DNA of 64,000 nt from Marinobacter daqiaonensis (GCF_900115285.1 NZ_FOYW01000003.1:124001-188000); one strand, 5' to 3'. Counted from the first letter of the stretch, positions 29,137-38,422 are shown. Numbers and translations are program-made. The notes: a model not told the origin generated them from the sequence alone.

Positions 29137-29373
29137 CTTTGCCCTCCGGTGCACCGGTCTGTTTCCGGGTTCTGGTCCATGGTGATGTGTCAGTGTGTCC
29201 GCTTAAACACCGGCTGTTTCGAATCTCCGGCATTCTGTTTACATGATTATGTGATGTGTTGAGTGTAGCCGGCGAAAATCAACCCTGGGTTGACCTGGGT
29301 CAGGGGCGGGTGGTGCCGCACCGGATTCGCTATGATGTCGGTTCAGACCTACCCATCAGAGGACCCGTGAATC
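29137..29373. other. Divergent intergenic region with tandem palindromes
   Basis: This 237-base gap between the divergent phosphoketolase and asparaginase-domain genes has no coding potential. TCAACCC-T-GGGTTGA (29279-29293) is a perfect palindrome, overlapped by TGACC-TG-GGTCA (29291-29302). This looks like a tandem operator that could control either gene. The regulator is unknown. Confidence 0.45.
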
Positions 29374-29853
29374 ATGATCCACCTGTTCACAACCGGCGGT
29401 ACCATCGACAAGATCTACCACGATGCCAACAGCGAGTTTGCGGTGGGGGACAGCCTGTTGCCAGAATTGCTGGAAGAGGCCAACGTGGCTGCTCAGTGGC
29501 AGCTGACGGAGCTGTGTCGCAAGGACAGTCTGGAGCTGACCGATGATGATCGGGAGCGGGTGCGCCAGGCGGTTATCAACTGTCCGGAGGATCGGATTCT
29601 CATTACCCATGGCACTGATACCATGGCGGAGACCGCGCGGGCGTTGACGGGCATTGCGGGCAAGACAGTGGTGCTGTTCGGCGCGATGCAGCCGGCCCGG
29701 ATGCGGCGCAGTGACGCGGTGTTCAATCTCGGCTTTGCGATGGCAGCGGTGGGCCTGCTGGCTCCGGGAGTCTACATCGCGATGAATGGAGAGGTGTTCG
29801 AGGCTGGCCGGGTGCAAAAGAATCTCCGGGCTGGGCGCTTCGAGCGTACCTGA
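29374..29853 (+). CDS. Short asparaginase-domain protein
   Basis: A 159-aa stand-alone version of the N-terminal asparaginase domain (full enzymes are about 330 aa). Both catalytic Thr motifs are present: FTTGGTIDK near the N-terminus and ILITHGTDTM about residues 76-85. The C-terminal domain that completes the active site in full-length L-asparaginases is absent, with no remnant downstream before the convergent rsuA. GAGG lies 8 nt before the ATG. Such short proteins occur in pseudomonads; whether it is an active amidohydrolase is unknown. Confidence 0.82.
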   Translation: MIHLFTTGGTIDKIYHDANSEFAVGDSLLPELLEEANVAAQWQLTELCRKDSLELTDDDRERVRQAVINCPEDRILITHGTDTMAETARALTGIAGKTVVLFGAMQPARMRRSDAVFNLGFAMAAVGLLAPGVYIAMNGEVFEAGRVQKNLRAGRFERT

Positions 29854-29864
29854 AGGACGGGATA

Positions 29865-30566
29865 CTAATCGGTTTTCGCAAGCTGGCGGATTTCGTCGCC
29901 GGTGAGGTGACGGAACTCCCCTGGCGCCAGCGCCGGATCCAGGACAACGGAGCCGATACGATGCCGGTGCAGCGCTGTGACATGGTTTCCGACGGCCGCC
30001 AGCATGCGTTTGACCTGATGGTATCTGCCCTCGGAGATGGTCAGGTCGATAACCCGGCTGTCCAGCTGCGTGACTGTCGCGGGTCGGGTTGGTGTGGACT
30101 CTCCGGCCAGCATCACGCCTGACTCGAGCACTCCTGCTGCATCCCCCCTGAGGGGCTCGGCGAGGGTCACCCGGTATGTTTTCGGGCACCGGTGGCGGGG
30201 CGAGGTGATCCGGTGGGACCACTGGCCATCGGATGTGAGCAGCAGGAGTCCGGTGGTGTCCAGGTCGAGGCGGCCGGCTGGATGGACGCGCCGGCCAATG
30301 TCTTCCGGCAGCAGGTCGGTGACCACTGGCTGGGCGGCGTCCGTGGTTGCGCTCAGGACTCCGGGAGGTTTGTGGAGCATGAGATAGAGCTCGCCCGGGG
30401 GGCTGACCGGCGTCGAATCCAGGGTGACCTCGGCCGCGGCGGGCAGACTGGCGGATGCCTTTCTCACGGCTTTGCCGTTAACCCGAACCCGTCCTGCGGA
30501 AATGGCCCGCCTGGCATCCTTGCGGGAGAGATCCGTACATTGGCAGAGGTAGCCGTCCAGTCTCAT
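29865..30566 (-). CDS. rsuA: 16S rRNA pseudouridine(516) synthase RsuA
   Basis: A 233-aa RsuA-type pseudouridine synthase. The N-terminal S4 RNA-binding domain (RLDGYLCQCTDLSRKDARRAISAGRVRVNG) is followed by the catalytic domain with GRLDLDTTGLLLLTSDG containing the catalytic Asp, and by the conserved GRYHQVKRMLAAVGN. Length matches RsuA (231 in E. coli) better than RluB/E/F. The ATG lies 3 bases after the stop of the YdjM-like gene, with no separate strong ribosome site, so it is probably translationally coupled. Confidence 0.9.
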   Translation of the reverse strand: MRLDGYLCQCTDLSRKDARRAISAGRVRVNGKAVRKASASLPAAAEVTLDSTPVSPPGELYLMLHKPPGVLSATTDAAQPVVTDLLPEDIGRRVHPAGRLDLDTTGLLLLTSDGQWSHRITSPRHRCPKTYRVTLAEPLRGDAAGVLESGVMLAGESTPTRPATVTQLDSRVIDLTISEGRYHQVKRMLAAVGNHVTALHRHRIGSVVLDPALAPGEFRHLTGDEIRQLAKTD

Positions 30567-30569
30567 ATA

Positions 30570-31601
30570 TCAGGAACAGTTGCTGCCGCCGGGCAGGGCC
30601 TTGAACGTTGCCAGACAGAGCACCTCGGCTTCGCCACTGAGCCGGGACCAGAAGGCCTGAATCGCGTCCCTGCTCACCGTGGGCCGTGAGGTCTTGGTGC
30701 TGTCGACGGGCTTCCAGTCGTCGGCGGTTCTCTCGGCGACGACAAAGGTAAAGGGGTGGGCGCCGGGTACGCCCAGGCGGATGTCGGTGGCCAGCAGCCT
30801 GTCGTCGCGGGCCCGCACATCCAGGAAGCCATCGGTGAACCAGATCAGTCGCTGTCCTTCCGGCAGCGCCGCCAGCTGGAGCAACAACGTCCGGTTCACC
30901 GGGAACCGCTCCACCACCAGGGGCCGGTCATCTTCAAAAGGGCCGGTCACCATTTCCAGGCGCTCCATTTCCCCCATCACGGTAACCCGCCATAGCAGGG
31001 TGTTGAATGGCATGGGCTGGACCATCATGGGTGCGTCATCGAGGCCCTGCCTGGCGAGTTCGGGAGTCACCCGCTGCTCTACCAGGGTCTGGGCCGTGAC
31101 TGCCCATACCAGGTACAGCGATGAGAGCGCCAGAGCCGTGGCCTGGAACTTCAGGGCCGGGGGGCGAACAAGGCCATAGATGAACGCAGCCAGCAGTGGC
31201 AGGGTGTAGAGGGGATCGATGATGAAAATGCTGGTGGTGCCCAGGGGCGGCCCAATGGGCCAGAACAACTGGGTTCCGTAGGTGGTCAGCACGTCCAGCA
31301 GGGGGTGCGTTACCAGGATCAGGAGCGTGAAGGCAAGGCATCGCCCGAGGGGAACGGCCGGTTTCCAGCGATGCAGCGCGAAGCCAAGCGCCAGGGCCAG
31401 TGGCACCAGCACGAACAGTGAGTGGCTGAAACCGCGGTGCTGGGTGAAGTTGGCAATGGCCGTGCCGTAGTCAATTACCACGTCCAGATCTGGCAGGGTA
31501 CCCAGCAGAGCACCACCAACGAGGGCCGTGCGCCCCAGGAATTTTCCGGCAACGGCGCCGCCGATGGACGCACCGAGAACGGCTTGTGTCAATGAATCCA
31601 T
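30570..31601 (-). CDS. YdjM/DUF457-family membrane metal-dependent hydrolase
   Basis: A 343-aa integral membrane protein. The N-terminus MDSLTQAVLGASIGGAVAG and the LPDLDVVIDY, QHRGFSHSLF and LLDVLTTYGTQLFWP segments are the conserved His/Asp metal-site motifs of the DUF457 (YdjM) family. About five to six helices are followed by a soluble C-terminal half of about 170 residues (from LVEQRVTPELARQG). Members are SOS-linked in E. coli, but no LexA box was recognised here. Reaction unknown. In an operon with rsuA. Confidence 0.85.
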   Translation of the reverse strand: MDSLTQAVLGASIGGAVAGKFLGRTALVGGALLGTLPDLDVVIDYGTAIANFTQHRGFSHSLFVLVPLALALGFALHRWKPAVPLGRCLAFTLLILVTHPLLDVLTTYGTQLFWPIGPPLGTTSIFIIDPLYTLPLLAAFIYGLVRPPALKFQATALALSSLYLVWAVTAQTLVEQRVTPELARQGLDDAPMMVQPMPFNTLLWRVTVMGEMERLEMVTGPFEDDRPLVVERFPVNRTLLLQLAALPEGQRLIWFTDGFLDVRARDDRLLATDIRLGVPGAHPFTFVVAERTADDWKPVDSTKTSRPTVSRDAIQAFWSRLSGEAEVLCLATFKALPGGSNCS

Positions 31602-31728
31602 GTCATAACCTGGCTATGGGCTTCCCCGGGGGACAGCCAACAGGCCGTCGAACTGTCAGGGTATAGGGCGACAATCCTCTGACGGATCATTCTACCCCTA
31701 CCGGCACGGGTCGGGGTACAGTCAGGGG

Positions 31729-32985
31729 TCAGGAAGATGGCTGACCGATGCCCAGCTGGCGGAGCAACTCCCGGTCCGGGAATCCGTCCGCAATCATCCC
31801 TTTGCCTGACTGGTAACGGCGCAGGGCAGCCCGGGTGTCTGGCCCGAGAATGCCGTCCGGCCGGCCGGCGTCGAAGCCCTTTTCGTTCAGGGTCGACTGC
31901 AGTTGCTCGACGTCCTCCCGCGACAGAGCCGGAGCATCCTCAGGTGGGGGGTTCTTCAACGGGCCGGCGCCGGCGATCCGGTCGGCCAGATGGCCCACGG
32001 CAATGGCGTAAAACTCCGAACGGTTCCACCCCATGATCACGCGGAAATTGTCGTAGGCAAGGAACTTGGGGCCCTCATGGCCGGCGGGCACCACCAGGCC
32101 GGCGTCAATGGGCTCCTCTGCAACCGGATTGCCGTGGACATCGGTTACGCCCATCGCCCGCCACTCCGGCAGCGGGCGACGGCCCTTGCCTGCAAGGGCA
32201 TAGTCAAAACCCTCGGGCAGCAGGACTTCCCGCCCCCAGCGGTAGTCCTGATCCCAGCCCATGCTTTCCAGGAACCGGCCCGCGGACATCATGGCGTCGG
32301 GAATGCTGTTCCAGAGATCGCGGCGGCCATCGCCATCGGCATCGGTGGCGTGCTGCAGGAAAACGGAGGGCATGAACTGGACATGGCCCATGGCGCCGGC
32401 CCAGGAGCCTTCCATCTTCTCAGCACTGATGGCGCCCTCGTCCACAATCTTCAGGGCCGATACCAGTTCCCCGGAGAAGTAGCTGCCGCGTCGCGGATCA
32501 CAGGCGAGGGTTGCCAGTGCGCTGGGTACGGACATCTTGCCGAAATAGCTACCGTAGTTGGTTTCCAGGCCCCAGAAAGAGACCAGGTAGGCCGCCGGAA
32601 CACCGGTTTCGCGGGTTACCCGGTTCAGCAGGTCACGGTGCTCCTCGAGCATCTCACGGCCACGCTCGATGCGGGCTTCATTGACGCGGCGGCCGAGGTA
32701 GTCGGCGAAGGTCGTGGTAAACTCCGGCTGGCGCCGGTCCAGTTCGATGACCCTGGGCAGGAACTCCGCCCGTGCCAGCACAGCATCCGCGGTGCGCCGG
32801 GAAACGCCTTCGGACGTCGCCCTGTCCCCGATCCTGATCAGGCACTCGTCAAAATCCGCCGGTTTCTCCGGCGGCACCGGGTCGGCGGAGGCGGAGACAT
32901 AACCTAGGGCAAGGCTCGCGACCAGCAGTGGTCCAAAGGTGGTTCTCAATGACATCCACTGCCGGCATTTCTGGGTATTAACCAC
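31729..32985 (-). CDS. MltB-family lytic murein transglycosylase with PG-binding domain
   Basis: Periplasmic peptidoglycan lyase, 418 aa from GTG 32985, which has AGAGG 5 nt upstream. An N-terminal signal peptide (LLVASLALGYVSASA) lacks a clear lipobox. The SLT-type domain has the catalytic Glu141 in FWGLETNYGSYFGK, plus GSWAGAMGHVQFMPS and DADGDGRRDLWNS, typical of MltB/SltB. A peptidoglycan-binding domain 1 closes the protein at about 355-415 (LQSTLNEKGFDAGRPDGILG). An alternative ATG at 32955 would shorten it by 10 residues. Confidence 0.92.
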   Translation of the reverse strand: MVNTQKCRQWMSLRTTFGPLLVASLALGYVSASADPVPPEKPADFDECLIRIGDRATSEGVSRRTADAVLARAEFLPRVIELDRRQPEFTTTFADYLGRRVNEARIERGREMLEEHRDLLNRVTRETGVPAAYLVSFWGLETNYGSYFGKMSVPSALATLACDPRRGSYFSGELVSALKIVDEGAISAEKMEGSWAGAMGHVQFMPSVFLQHATDADGDGRRDLWNSIPDAMMSAGRFLESMGWDQDYRWGREVLLPEGFDYALAGKGRRPLPEWRAMGVTDVHGNPVAEEPIDAGLVVPAGHEGPKFLAYDNFRVIMGWNRSEFYAIAVGHLADRIAGAGPLKNPPPEDAPALSREDVEQLQSTLNEKGFDAGRPDGILGPDTRAALRRYQSGKGMIADGFPDRELLRQLGIGQPSS

Positions 32986-33112
32986 ACAAACCTCTCTCTG
33001 ACCTGATAAATTGGGGTTATGGTAGCGCGTTTCGGAGCGTGATAAACAGTTACCGCGACATCCCACGATAACAGACCGGTGGGGTCGGGAAAGGTTTCAG
33101 GAAGGCAATGAT

Positions 33113-33928
33113 ATGGCAGCAATAAAAGCGCTGGTGGTCGACGACGCCAGTTTTGTCCGGGATCTGGTGAAGCGTACTCTGCGTCAGCGTTTCCCGGTAA
33201 TTGAACTGGCGGAGGCCCAGAACGGCCGCCGGGCCCAGTCGCTGATGTCCCGCAACCGGTTTGATCTGATCCTGTGTGACTGGGAGATGCCAGAAATGTC
33301 CGGGCTGGAGCTGCTGCAGTGGATGCGCGGCGAGGAGCATTACCGCAAGGTGCCCTTCATCATGATTACCAGTCGGGGCGACAAGAGCCACGTGGTTGAG
33401 GCGATCCAGCAGGGCGTATCGGAGTATCTGGGCAAACCCTTCAGCCCCGAGGGTCTGACCAGGAAAGTCATCAAGGTCATGGGGCCGACGCTGCAGAAGG
33501 CCATGGTGGAGGAGGGGCGTGGAGGATCGCCGACCGCGGATGCCTTCCGGGAATCCGCCGATGTGCTTACCCGCAAGCCGGTGCCGCAGCAGGCTCCGGC
33601 AAGATCCGATCGTTCCGGTCGCCTGTCTGTGGCGGCCATCCGGTTCGCAGGCCATACCCTGAAGTGCGTGATCAAGGACGTTACCCTGTCGGAAGTCCGC
33701 GTGATTGCCAAGCGGGACCAGGATTTTCCGGGCATCCTCGACCAGGCGGTGGTGGACATTGAAGTGGCGGAAGGCCGGGTGGCCAGGCTGAATGGCTATG
33801 TCTACCAGTTGCAGGCAGTGGACAAGCGTCAGGATACCGATTTTGTCAGTGTCGGTGTCCGTTTTGTGGACGAAGACCCGAAGAAGCTTGAGGACCTGTC
33901 ACATTTCATCGCCGATTTCCGGGGCTGA
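33113..33928 (+). CDS. Response regulator with C-terminal PilZ domain
   Basis: A 271-aa two-domain protein. The receiver (1-120) has the acidic pair VVDDAS, phospho-acceptor Asp56 in ILCDWEMPEMSG, and the Lys in YLGKPFSP. A PilZ-like domain starts near 165, with an RxxxR-type start (DRSGRLS) but with DVTLSEV where the usual D/NxSxxG is expected, so c-di-GMP binding is doubtful. No cognate kinase is adjacent; phoR, which overlaps its last 30 bases on the other strand, already pairs with PhoB. Possible role in type IV pilus or motility control is inference only. Confidence 0.85.
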   Translation: MAAIKALVVDDASFVRDLVKRTLRQRFPVIELAEAQNGRRAQSLMSRNRFDLILCDWEMPEMSGLELLQWMRGEEHYRKVPFIMITSRGDKSHVVEAIQQGVSEYLGKPFSPEGLTRKVIKVMGPTLQKAMVEEGRGGSPTADAFRESADVLTRKPVPQQAPARSDRSGRLSVAAIRFAGHTLKCVIKDVTLSEVRVIAKRDQDFPGILDQAVVDIEVAEGRVARLNGYVYQLQAVDKRQDTDFVSVGVRFVDEDPKKLEDLSHFIADFRG

Positions 33929-35239
33929 GACTTCGGCGGGGACGGGCTCGGCCAGCCGGATTCTGGGGAAATGGCAGATAAACTCGCTGCCGCCGCCGAT
34001 CTCGCTGCGAATCTCCAGTGTGCCGTCATGGTTCAGCAGTACATGCTTGACGATGGCCAGGCCCAGACCGGTACCGCCGGTTTCCTTGTGGCGACTGGGG
34101 TCGGCACGGTAGAACCGCTCCGTGAGCCGGGGGATGTGTACCGGGTCGATACCAATGCCGGTGTCCTTCACCGACAGGTGGGCCCCGTCGCGGTTGGTAC
34201 TCCAGTGGATGCTTATGCGACCGCCGGCGGGTGTATACTTCACCGCGTTGAACACCAGGTTCGAGAAGGCGCTGCGAAGCTGGTCCTCGTCGCCGCGCAG
34301 GTAGTGCCGCTCCCCGATATCCAGCTGGAACTGGTGGCCCGAATCGCCGCTCAGAGCTCTGGCGTCGTTACAGATCTGCCGGCAAAGGGCCTGGATATCC
34401 ACCACCGTTTCCGGACCGTGCTGTTCCCCCGTTTCCAGTTTCGACAGCATCAGCAGGTCGGTGATCAGTGCCTCCATCCTCGTGGACTGCTGGGCCATGG
34501 TGTTCAGGGCCCGGCGCCAGCGGGCCGGCAGCTCGTCGGCACTCTCCACCATGGTTTCCAGGTAACCACTGATCACCGTCAGCGGCGTACGCATCTCATG
34601 GGACACATTGCTGACGAAGTCCCGGCGCATCTGCTCCAGCTGGAACAGTCGGGTGACGTCTTTCACCACAATCAGCCGCTCGTCTTCACCGAACAGGCTG
34701 ATCTGGATATGCAGGTGCAGGTGAGGACGGGCCGGCGAGTTCATTTCCAGGGGGTCGCGATAGTCCCGCTGGCTGAAGTAGCGCTTGAAGGCCGGGGCCC
34801 GGATCAGGTTTTGAATGGGCTGGCCCCGGTCGGTCCGGCGCTTGAGCCCCAGAAGGTACTCGGCTGAGTCGTTCCACCACTCCAGCACGCCATTGGCGTC
34901 GGTCATCACGACGCCGTCGCGCATGGCGTTGGTGGACTCCTGGATGCGGTTGAACTGGGACAGCAGCCGGTCTTGGGTGGCCAGGTGACCGCGGTGCAAC
35001 TTATGCAGGCCATCAAAGATGTCTCCCCACAGGCCGATGCTTTCCGGCGCCTCCTGGCCCGCTCCGGGATTGCTCAGCCAGCGATAGAGCTTGCGGGCCT
35101 GGGCAAGGGTCCAGGCAAGATAGACCAGCAGACCCGCCAGCAGTCCTTCCAGCGGATAGCCCACAACCAGGCCAGCCAGGAAGGCGGCGGCCAGGAAAAG
35201 CAGGATCATCCGCAGGTATCGGGACCACTTGTAATTCAT
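33899..35239 (-). CDS. phoR: Phosphate regulon sensor kinase PhoR
   Basis: Membrane histidine kinase, 446 aa. Two short helices near the N-terminus (residues 8-45) are followed by a PAS domain (about 110-210), the H-box SNVSHEMRTPLTVISGYLE and an ATP domain (NLVFNAVKYTPAGG, DTGIGI, GGTGLGLAIVKHVL). The arrangement and length fit PhoR. It lies 60 bases downstream of phoB in the same transcript. The end of the gene overlaps the convergent PilZ response-regulator gene by 30 bases. It senses phosphate status indirectly through PhoU/Pst. Confidence 0.95.
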   Translation of the reverse strand: MNYKWSRYLRMILLFLAAAFLAGLVVGYPLEGLLAGLLVYLAWTLAQARKLYRWLSNPGAGQEAPESIGLWGDIFDGLHKLHRGHLATQDRLLSQFNRIQESTNAMRDGVVMTDANGVLEWWNDSAEYLLGLKRRTDRGQPIQNLIRAPAFKRYFSQRDYRDPLEMNSPARPHLHLHIQISLFGEDERLIVVKDVTRLFQLEQMRRDFVSNVSHEMRTPLTVISGYLETMVESADELPARWRRALNTMAQQSTRMEALITDLLMLSKLETGEQHGPETVVDIQALCRQICNDARALSGDSGHQFQLDIGERHYLRGDEDQLRSAFSNLVFNAVKYTPAGGRISIHWSTNRDGAHLSVKDTGIGIDPVHIPRLTERFYRADPSRHKETGGTGLGLAIVKHVLLNHDGTLEIRSEIGGGSEFICHFPRIRLAEPVPAEVSAPEIGDEM

Positions 35240-35299
35240 CCGAATCAGACCTGTTCCGGTTCTGTCGCTGGCGATGCGATCAAGTGCTGGCGGTTGCCA

Positions 35300-35992
35300 T
35301 CAGGCGGCGCGGGTGGAAAAGCGGTACCCGGTGCCGCGTACTGTCTGTATCAGATGATCGTATTGCTCACCGAGGGCTTTACGCAAGCGCCGGATGTGGA
35401 CATCCACTGTGCGTTCCTCCACATAGACATTGCCGCCCCACACCTGGTCGAGCAGTTGCGACCGGGTGTAGACCCGCTCCTGGTGGGTCATGAAAAACTG
35501 AAGCAGCCGGTATTCCGTGGGTCCCATGCTGATGGGGCCCTGTGGGCCGGTCACCCGATGCCCGACCGGGTCCAGGGTCAGTCCCTCCACCTCGATGGGG
35601 GATTCGATTCCGGCCGGCGTGGTGCGGCGCAGCACGGCTTTCAGACGTGCAACCAGCTCGCGGGGCGAAAAGGGTTTGGTGATATAGTCATCCGCGCCTA
35701 CCTCCAGCCCCTGAATCTTGTTGTCTTCCTCCACCTTGGCGGTCAGCATAATGATGGGAATCTCGGCGGTCGTCTCTTCCCTTTTGAGGCGACGGGCCAG
35801 CTCGACACCGCTGGTGCCGGGCAGCATCCAGTCCAGCAGCACCAGGTCGGGCTGCCGGTCCACGATCAGGGCATGGGCCTCCTTGGCGTCCGCTGCCTCC
35901 AGGCAGTTGTAGTCGGCCATCTCAAGTGCCACCGCAATCATTTCGCGAATGGGCGCCTCATCGTCAACAATCAGGACGGTTTTTCCAGACAT
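35300..35992 (-). CDS. phoB: Phosphate regulon response regulator PhoB
   Basis: OmpR-class response regulator, 230 aa. Receiver domain with VDDEAPIRE, phospho-acceptor in [13 protein letters not shown], and [17 protein letters not shown]. The winged-helix DNA-binding domain has [23 protein letters not shown] and the recognition helix region [15 protein letters not shown] Pho box lies about 54 bases upstream, so it autoregulates. Next gene is phoR. Confidence 0.97.
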   Translation of the reverse strand: MSGKTVLIVDDEAPIREMIAVALEMADYNCLEAADAKEAHALIVDRQPDLVLLDWMLPGTSGVELARRLKREETTAEIPIIMLTAKVEEDNKIQGLEVGADDYITKPFSPRELVARLKAVLRRTTPAGIESPIEVEGLTLDPVGHRVTGPQGPISMGPTEYRLLQFFMTHQERVYTRSQLLDQVWGGNVYVEERTVDVHIRRLRKALGEQYDHLIQTVRGTGYRFSTRAA

Positions 35993-36045
35993 GGGCGTTT
36001 ACCTGCGTTCCATTGTTTGTTGCTGCCTCATTACAACGGGAAACT

Positions 36046-36063
36046 GTGACAAGTATATGACAG
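36046..36063 (-). promoter_or_regulatory. Pho box upstream of phoB
   Basis: The minus strand reads CTGTCATATACTTGTCAC, two 7-bp direct repeats (CTGTCAT and TTGTCAC) spaced 11 bp apart, as in the PhoB-binding consensus. A possible -10 TAATGA lies 12 nt further downstream, the spacing expected when the box replaces a -35. It drives phoB-phoR. Confidence 0.85.
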
Positions 36064-36125
36064 AGGCTGCAATGGATACGAAAAACTCCCGGTAGACCGT
36101 CAGGGCTTTATGTGGTGGGGCCTGG

Positions 36126-37016
36126 TCAGAAGAGTTTGTCCAGCGCAAGGCCGGCAAACACCACAAAGCCCGCCCAGTTGTTGTTCAGAAAGGCCTCGAA
36201 GCAGCCCTCTCTGCTGCGGTGGCGGGCCAGGTACTGGTGCCAGCCGAACAGGGCAGCCATCAGCGTTACCCCCAGGTACCAGAAAAAGCCCAGCCCGGCC
36301 TGCACGCCCACCATCAGCAAGGTGATAACCACCAGGCCCTGCAGGCAGCCGATGATCAGCCGGTCGGCATCGCCGAACAGGATGGCGGTGGACTTGATGC
36401 CGACCTTGAGGTCGTCATCCCGGTCCACCATGGCATAAAGAGTGTCGTAGGCGATGGTCCAGAGCACGTTGGCTGTAAACAGCAGCCAGGTCAGGCGGCT
36501 GAGTTCGCCCGCTTCCGCCGCCCAGGCCATGGGAATGGCCCAGGAGAAAGCCGCTCCCAGGAACAGCTGGGGCAGGTGGGTATAGCGCTTCATGAAGGGA
36601 TAGACGAAGGCCAGGACCAGACCGCCAAAGGAAAGGTAGAGCGTCAGGGTGTTGGTGAACAGCACCACCAGCAGGAAGGAGGCGAGTACCAGCGCAAGAA
36701 AAAGGGCAACGGCCTCCCCTGGCTGGATGCGGCCAGAGGTCAGGGGGCGGTCTTTGGTGCGTTTGACGTGCCGGTCCACTTTTCGGTCGGCGAAGTCGTT
36801 GATGGCGCAACCGGCGGCCCTCATGAAGAAAACACCCAGCGTAAAGACCACCAGGTTGCTCAGGGTCGGGTAGGAGCCTTCGGCCGCCAGCCATAGTGCC
36901 CACCAGGTGGGCCAGAGCAGGAGGAGAGAGCCAATGGGCCGGTCGATCCGCAGCAGGCGGGCGTAATCCATGAGGCGATTGCGCAGGCTGGGTGACAGGA
37001 CATCCGGGGTCATCAA
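36126..37016 (-). CDS. ubiA: 4-hydroxybenzoate polyprenyltransferase UbiA
   Basis: Membrane prenyltransferase that attaches the polyprenyl chain to 4-hydroxybenzoate in ubiquinone synthesis, 296 aa. The two Mg/diphosphate motifs are intact: [20 protein letters not shown] and [20 protein letters not shown]. About eight to nine helices. It follows ubiC, whose product 4-hydroxybenzoate is its substrate, with a 95-base gap. It lies just upstream of phoB, but phoB has its own promoter. Confidence 0.97.
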   Translation of the reverse strand: MMTPDVLSPSLRNRLMDYARLLRIDRPIGSLLLLWPTWWALWLAAEGSYPTLSNLVVFTLGVFFMRAAGCAINDFADRKVDRHVKRTKDRPLTSGRIQPGEAVALFLALVLASFLLVVLFTNTLTLYLSFGGLVLAFVYPFMKRYTHLPQLFLGAAFSWAIPMAWAAEAGELSRLTWLLFTANVLWTIAYDTLYAMVDRDDDLKVGIKSTAILFGDADRLIIGCLQGLVVITLLMVGVQAGLGFFWYLGVTLMAALFGWHQYLARHRSREGCFEAFLNNNWAGFVVFAGLALDKLF

Positions 37017-37111
37017 GACGGTTACTCCCTAAGGCTGGGCTGGCGACGGGCCTGGGTGCCCGTCCGGGACACCGAAGTTTAACATCTCTGGCAGCCAGTG
37101 GGAGACCGGTG

Positions 37112-37684
37112 TCAGGGAGCCTGGTCCAGTAGTGCTGGCAGGAAGTATTCACCCACCAGCAGCTGCCGCGGGCCACTGGCGAAAACCGAGCGCCGGGCGC
37201 ACCAGGGCTGACGCCCGTCGGCGGGCTCGCAAAGCCCCGCCTGAAGTGGGCCCCGGGTCCACTCCCGGTGACTGAACAGCCAGGCGCCCAGCGGGGTGCG
37301 GCCCAGGTGGCGCAGGCGCCTGCCCCGGCCGGCGAGGGTGTGCAGGGGGATGATGGTGCGGGCCAACACCCAAGGCTCATTGTCACCACACAGGCGAACC
37401 TCCCGGATCCAGGCAAGCTGCCGTTCGGGAATGTCGAGCGTGGCGGCCTCCTCGGAGGCCGGAACCGCGAAGCCCTCAGCGGCCACCTCGACATGGAAGC
37501 CGTGCTGGCAGCGCAACTGGAGATGGCGGGTCAGGGAACCCTCCACCTGCAGCCAGTAGGCGGCATTTCCCCGTAAAGCCGGCTCCCGGAGGCAGGCCTG
37601 GCGGAAGGAGCTGTACCAGCGGGTTGGCGGTACGATGGAGCGGCGGCGCTCCGGGAACGGGCGGTCAGAGGCCTTTGACGGCAT
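37112..37684 (-). CDS. ubiC: Chorismate pyruvate-lyase UbiC
   Basis: Cytosolic lyase that makes 4-hydroxybenzoate from chorismate, 190 aa. Recognisable parts are the N-terminal WYSSFRQACLREPALRG and the REVRLCGDNEPWVLARTIIP block with the conserved R-E-V-x-L and W-x-x-A-R-x-x-x-P. LGAWLF and the C-terminal RRSVF follow. The ATG at 37684 overlaps the 3' end of hpt by 20 bases; hpt-ubiC-ubiA run in one direction. It supplies UbiA. Confidence 0.92.
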   Translation of the reverse strand: MPSKASDRPFPERRRSIVPPTRWYSSFRQACLREPALRGNAAYWLQVEGSLTRHLQLRCQHGFHVEVAAEGFAVPASEEAATLDIPERQLAWIREVRLCGDNEPWVLARTIIPLHTLAGRGRRLRHLGRTPLGAWLFSHREWTRGPLQAGLCEPADGRQPWCARRSVFASGPRQLLVGEYFLPALLDQAP

Positions 37685-38222
37685 AAATGCCCGGAGCGTT
37701 GCGCCAGTAGCCCTTGTAGTCCATGCCGAAACCGAACAGGAAGCGGTCTTCCACTTCGAGGCCGGTAAAGTCCGCCTTGAGCCCTGGTTTCGCCTTGCGG
37801 TCGTGCTGCTTGTCCACCAGTACCGCCGTCAGTACCCTCTCGGCGCCGTGGGCGAGACAGTAGTCGGCGATGGCGTTGAGCGTGGTGCCTTCATCGAGAA
37901 TGTCATCGACGATCAGAACGGTGCGGTCTTTCATGTCCGCCTCGGGGCGCAGCTTCCATTCCAGAATGCCGCCGGTGGTCTCCTGACGGTAGCGGGTGGC
38001 GTGCAGGTATTCGGCCTGTACCGGGAACTTCAGCCGGGGAAGCAGCTGGCCGGTAAGGATCAGGCCGCCGTTCATGACGCAGAACAACAGCGGATTGCTG
38101 TCCCGCAGAGCCGCGGTAATCTCTTCCGCCATGGTATCGATGGCCTGGTAGACCTGCTGTTCGCTCACCAGGCAATCTGCTTCCGCGATTACCTGGTTCA
38201 GCTCGTCGACGCTGTCGGTCAT
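37665..38222 (-). CDS. hpt: Hypoxanthine-guanine phosphoribosyltransferase-like enzyme
   Basis: Type I phosphoribosyltransferase for purine salvage, 185 aa. The PRPP-binding motif is [15 protein letters not shown], with the PPi loop region in [31 protein letters not shown] matches the purine-binding C-terminus of HPRT proteins. Start at 38222, with the usual family length; the open frame upstream lacks homology character. It overlaps ubiC by 20 bases. Confidence 0.9.
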   Translation of the reverse strand: MTDSVDELNQVIAEADCLVSEQQVYQAIDTMAEEITAALRDSNPLLFCVMNGGLILTGQLLPRLKFPVQAEYLHATRYRQETTGGILEWKLRPEADMKDRTVLIVDDILDEGTTLNAIADYCLAHGAERVLTAVLVDKQHDRKAKPGLKADFTGLEVEDRFLFGFGMDYKGYWRNAPGIYAVKGL

Positions 38223-38422
38223 GGGAGTCGGGTCCTGTCGTAAAACGCGCAAGTATAGCGAAAGTGATCCGCTTAAGGGAGGGGCCGAAGATACCATCCG
38301 GGTACGGAAAAGACGAAGCGATCCTTTGGCCCCGCCGCCGGTGCGGGTATCATGGGCCTGAATTTCCAGGGGTGCCATGGATACTCAGGGCCCGATGCCG
38401 GACGACTGACAGGAGGACATGC

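Noticed and set aside
29374..29853. Asparaginase gene as a frameshifted pseudogene
   Set aside because: No C-terminal asparaginase domain could be found in any frame downstream; rsuA begins converging within 12 bases, so the short form appears genuine.
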